The notes below the pieces were generated by a model. It was not told the origin of the DNA, did not search any database, and was given only the letters and a program-made list of their open reading frames with translations. This document shows positions 6,403-7,087 of a stretch of 7,087 nucleotides of DNA, in pieces (position 1 is the first letter of the stretch; each line of letters starts with the position of its first letter). The position numbers and the translations under genes are program-made. The DNA is taken from NCBI GenBank assembly GCA_021793595.1, contig JAJYSL010000220.1, positions 1 to 7,087 on the forward strand, written 5' to 3'. The DNA comes from Acidobacteriota bacterium (lineage in GTDB: Bacteria > Acidobacteriota > Terriglobia > Terriglobales > Acidobacteriaceae).

Positions 6403-6821
6403 GGCGTTTTCTCCCCTGATTCGGGTGCCGTCTGGCGGCGCTTTCGGGCCAGCAATTCCTGGGCTTTCTGGTCCTTGATCGCGTCGGCATAGGTGCCGAT
6501 TCTGCGCAAAGTTTCGTCACTCAACGGACCTTTGGAAGCGACCGCAAACAGGTTGACGATCAGGCTGCGCAAAGCCATCAGTTCCGCCAGCAGAACGGTG
6601 TCCGTCTTCTCTTCTCCTGTGGTGCGGGCCTGGGTGAGCGCAGCTTCGCGGAGCCATTCGGCCACTTTCTTCCCGGCGCTGGCTGCCGCAGATTCGATCT
6701 CCGCAAACTCGGCGTCAGTAAGCCGCGTCGCAATGGACCGCGCGCGATTGCTCTCATTCGCCGGCACAGAAGGGACCACAGATGAAGCCGCAACTGGCAG
6801 TTTGCCATCGGGGGAGGTCAT
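6399..6821 (-). CDS. Ribbon-helix-helix relaxosome accessory protein (MobC/TrwA-like)
   Basis: A 140-residue protein. After a flexible Pro/Ser/Ala-rich N-terminus, residues 26-62 form a ribbon-helix-helix domain: RARSIATRL (strand, basic and alternating), TDAEFAEIESAAASAG (helix A) and KKVAEWLREAALTQ (helix B). This is the pattern of MobC, NikA and TrwA relaxosome proteins, which bind oriT as dimers, bend it and recruit the relaxase, and usually repress their own operon. Residues 75-128 are a helical segment likely used for oligomerization or relaxase contact. The ATG at 6821 has GAGG 9 bases upstream. It is the first gene of a unit with the membrane protein (4-base overlap), and the relaxase lies downstream after a gap of about 500 bp. 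A plain transcriptional regulator with the same fold is the alternative. Confidence 0.75.
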   Translation of the reverse strand: MTSPDGKLPVAASSVVPSVPANESNRARSIATRLTDAEFAEIESAAASAGKKVAEWLREAALTQARTTGEEKTDTVLLAELMALRSLIVNLFAVASKGPLSDETLRRIGTYADAIKDQKAQELLARKRRQTAPESGEKTP

Positions 6822-6847
6822 CGGCGGATACCTCGGTAGAGGAATTG

Positions 6848-6872
6848 TAGCGCCGTTCCGGTGGTGGCGCTA
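6848..6872. repeat. Inverted repeat upstream of the RHH gene
   Basis: TAGCGCC (6848-6854) and GGCGCTA (6866-6872) are perfect reverse complements with an 11-nt centre, 27 bp before the RHH start codon. It is a natural candidate for an operator or oriT half-sites bound by the RHH protein. A second foldback lies at 6921-6939 (AAG-CGCCC-TG-GGGCG-G-CTT, one bulged G), and GTTTACG occurs twice in direct orientation (6910-6916, 6953-6959). Confidence 0.6.
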
Positions 6873-6967
6873 TTGGGGCAAAACACGATAACCCCTTACG
6901 AGAGAATGCGTTTACGTGCAAAGCGCCCTGGGGCGGCTTAGTATACCGTCGTGTTTACGGCTGTACA

Positions 6968-7087
6968 GGCTGCGGAAAAACTCCTCGACTGATGGCGGTC
7001 ACATCTTTTTTCGCGGTTTTGCTGTATCCAATCAGTATGCGTGGAGACGATCAGAAACAGTCGGCGATGTTCAGTTATTTAACCTTG
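6968..7087 (+). mobile_element. IS5/IS1182-type insertion sequence, left end, cut by window edge
   Basis: The stretch from GGCTGCGGAAAAACTC (6968-6983) up to the transposase start has the look of a terminal inverted repeat and leader of this IS group, and the transposase starts about 70 bp inside. The other end and the target duplication are outside the window, so the exact boundary is a guess. Confidence 0.45.
7037..7087 (+). CDS. IS5/IS1182-type transposase, N-terminal fragment
   Basis: Only the first 17 codons are visible: MRGDDQKQSAMFSYLTL. This matches the conserved opening of a large transposase group (MRG-D/E-D, then FSY and usually an RVP..HPLR stretch) placed in the IS5/IS1182 assemblage with a DUF772-type N-terminal domain. 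The same frame is open from an earlier ATG at 6992, but the family normally starts at MRG, so 7037 is preferred; no strong Shine-Dalgarno precedes either. The fragment is too short for a family-level call beyond this, and whether the gene is intact cannot be seen. Confidence 0.65.
   Translation, partial: MRGDDQKQSAMFSYLTL

Noticed and set aside
1..7087. CRISPR array, tRNA or rRNA
   Set aside because: No regularly spaced repeats and no cloverleaf or rRNA-like segments were seen on either strand.

Overview
The window looks like a fragment of an accessory, transmissible replicon (plasmid or integrative element). It carries the DNA-processing part of a conjugation or mobilization system and is bounded at both edges by insertion-sequence fragments. 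The protein sequences, especially the relaxase and the IS1595-type transposase, recall Acidobacteriota (Terriglobia) plasmids and islands. That assignment comes from memory of the family and was not searched. Every intact gene lies on the minus strand, so the window reads right to left biologically.

Right to left: (a) about 6968-7087, + strand, holds the first codons of an IS5/IS1182-type transposase that runs off the right edge. (b) 6822-6967 is a leader region with inverted repeats. (c) 6399-6821 encodes a small ribbon-helix-helix protein, a probable relaxosome accessory factor of the MobC/TrwA type. (d) 5506-6402, coupled to it by a GTGA overlap, encodes a 298-residue protein with two membrane segments and a Pro/Ser-rich acidic tail. 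(e) 4979-5505 is a non-coding gap rich in inverted repeats and is the best oriT/operator candidate. A perfect 13-bp inverted repeat straddles the stop codon of (d). (f) 2222-4978 encodes a 918-residue MobF (TrwC/TraA) relaxase-helicase. (g) 1932-2174 encodes an excisionase-like helix-turn-helix protein. (h) 1138-1814 is a toxin-first HigB-HigA module with an ATGA overlap, a 16-bp palindrome upstream and a terminator-like hairpin downstream. (i) 538-1027 has no recognizable gene. (j) 1-537, minus strand, is the 5' part of an IS1595-family element whose transposase is frameshifted.

The order RHH protein, membrane protein, relaxase parallels trwA-trwB-trwC of R388-type systems. The protein in the TrwB (coupling protein) position, however, has only membrane segments and no NTPase domain. 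If the parallel is real, the coupling ATPase has been lost, split off or lies elsewhere. The likely working picture is that the RHH protein binds oriT and recruits the relaxase, the relaxase nicks and unwinds the transferred strand, the small HTH protein regulates or assists recombination, and HigBA keeps the element in the population. No mating-pore genes, replication genes or integrase are present, so self-transmissibility cannot be judged from this window.
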